A stretch of 6,106 nt of DNA from Promethearchaeota archaeon. GTDB lineage: Archaea; Asgardarchaeota; Lokiarchaeia; Sigyniarchaeales; SOKP01. Below, in pieces: positions 5,737 through 6,106 of this stretch; position 1 is the first letter of the stretch, and the number at the start of each line of letters is the position of its first letter. A program made the position numbers and the translations under genes. The notes below the pieces were generated by a model that worked only from the letters and a program-made list of their open reading frames with translations, searched no databases and was not told where the DNA came from. The DNA lies in the NCBI GenBank assembly GCA_004524385.1, contig SDNM01000102.1:1-6106 (forward strand), given 5' to 3'.

Positions 5737-6106
5737 CTCTCTAAAATATGCTTTTAATTGAAATAAATCGAGTTTAAGATCTTTTAAGATTTCGACGCGG
5801 TATTCTTCTCCTATTACTTTTTTTATAGCATCGTTAATAATATCGGTTTCCCAAGTAGGATTTGGAAACTCGTATTCTTGATTTTCTAAATTCCCCTCCC
5901 ATGGACGTAATTTTGGCGTTGATTCTATATATCTTAATTTCCAATTAAGTTTTTTCTTAAAACTTTCAGTAAGGGGTTTTAAATTATCCATATTCCATCG
6001 TTTGATGACCCATGGCGCATATTCATATAATTTATCAAAATCGAGCTCCAAATCATTCTGCCATTCATATTGATGAGCCCAATTTGCAATTGCTATATAA
6101 TTTTCA
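5725..6106 (-). CDS. Unrecognised protein, C-terminal part only (N-terminus beyond right edge)
   Basis: The reading frame stays open from its TAA at 5725-5727 to the window edge, giving 126 visible C-terminal residues plus one partial codon. An in-frame TTG at 6051 has no ribosome binding site, and the residues before it (AIANWAHQYEWQND) read like ordinary protein, so the true start is probably outside. The segment is Trp-rich (7 of 126), mixed-charge and without transmembrane stretches. It shows APWVIKRW, RPWEGN and FPNPTWETD, then a probably helical C-terminus (INDAIKKVIGEEYRVEILKDLKLDLFQLKAYFREL). I cannot assign a family. It is convergent with the FGGY kinase and overlaps its stop by 12 bp, so it is unlikely to be co-transcribed with it. 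Coding status rests on the uninterrupted frame and plausible protein composition. Confidence 0.7.
   Translation of the reverse strand, partial: ENYIAIANWAHQYEWQNDLELDFDKLYEYAPWVIKRWNMDNLKPLTESFKKKLNWKLRYIESTPKLRPWEGNLENQEYEFPNPTWETDIINDAIKKVIGEEYRVEILKDLKLDLFQLKAYFRELSV

Noticed and set aside
5725..6051. Gene 5 as a complete 108-residue protein starting at TTG 6051
   Set aside because: The frame continues open to the window edge with protein-like sequence, and no ribosome binding site precedes the TTG.

Overview
This window is strongly AT-rich (roughly 70% A+T by eye) and gene-dense, with no rRNA, tRNA, CRISPR array or transposase visible. The gene content points to an archaeon. There is an ADP-forming acyl-CoA synthetase alpha-type protein. 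TATA-like boxes lie about 25-30 nt before the ATG codons, with no Shine-Dalgarno sequence between, which suggests leaderless mRNAs. One gene instead uses a TTG start behind a good ribosome binding site. A membrane-anchored protein with a eukaryote-like charged and polyproline linker makes an Asgard archaeon (Lokiarchaeia-like base composition) my favoured guess. That is an inference from style, not from a marker gene.

Layout, left to right. Gene 1 (33-1520, minus) encodes a three-domain CoA-binding / acyl-CoA ligase alpha subunit with its phospho-histidine motif. It is divergent from gene 2 (1676-2569, plus), a LysR-type regulator with a CysL-like effector domain. Their 155-bp intergenic region holds two candidate promoters and a 15-bp inverted repeat. 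Gene 3 (2572-3987, minus) ends 2 bp from gene 2, tail to tail. It encodes an unrecognised 471-residue protein: a small N-terminal domain, a Lys/Glu-rich linker, a polyproline/acidic linker, a beta-rich domain and a two-helix membrane hairpin. Gene 4 (4171-5736, plus), divergent from gene 3 across 183 bp, is an FGGY-family carbohydrate kinase related to xylulokinase but with changed sugar-contact residues. Gene 5 (5725 to beyond 6106, minus) is an unrecognised gene cut by the right edge; its end overlaps gene 4 by 12 bp.

How they may work together. The LysR protein is the natural candidate regulator of the divergent acyl-CoA ligase gene. The ligase would interconvert an acyl-CoA and a free acid with ATP formation if a beta subunit is supplied from elsewhere. 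The FGGY kinase feeds a sugar or polyol into metabolism but has no visible pathway partner here. Gene 3 looks unrelated to metabolism and is the least explained item. Every neighbouring pair is divergent or convergent, so no operon is visible inside the window.
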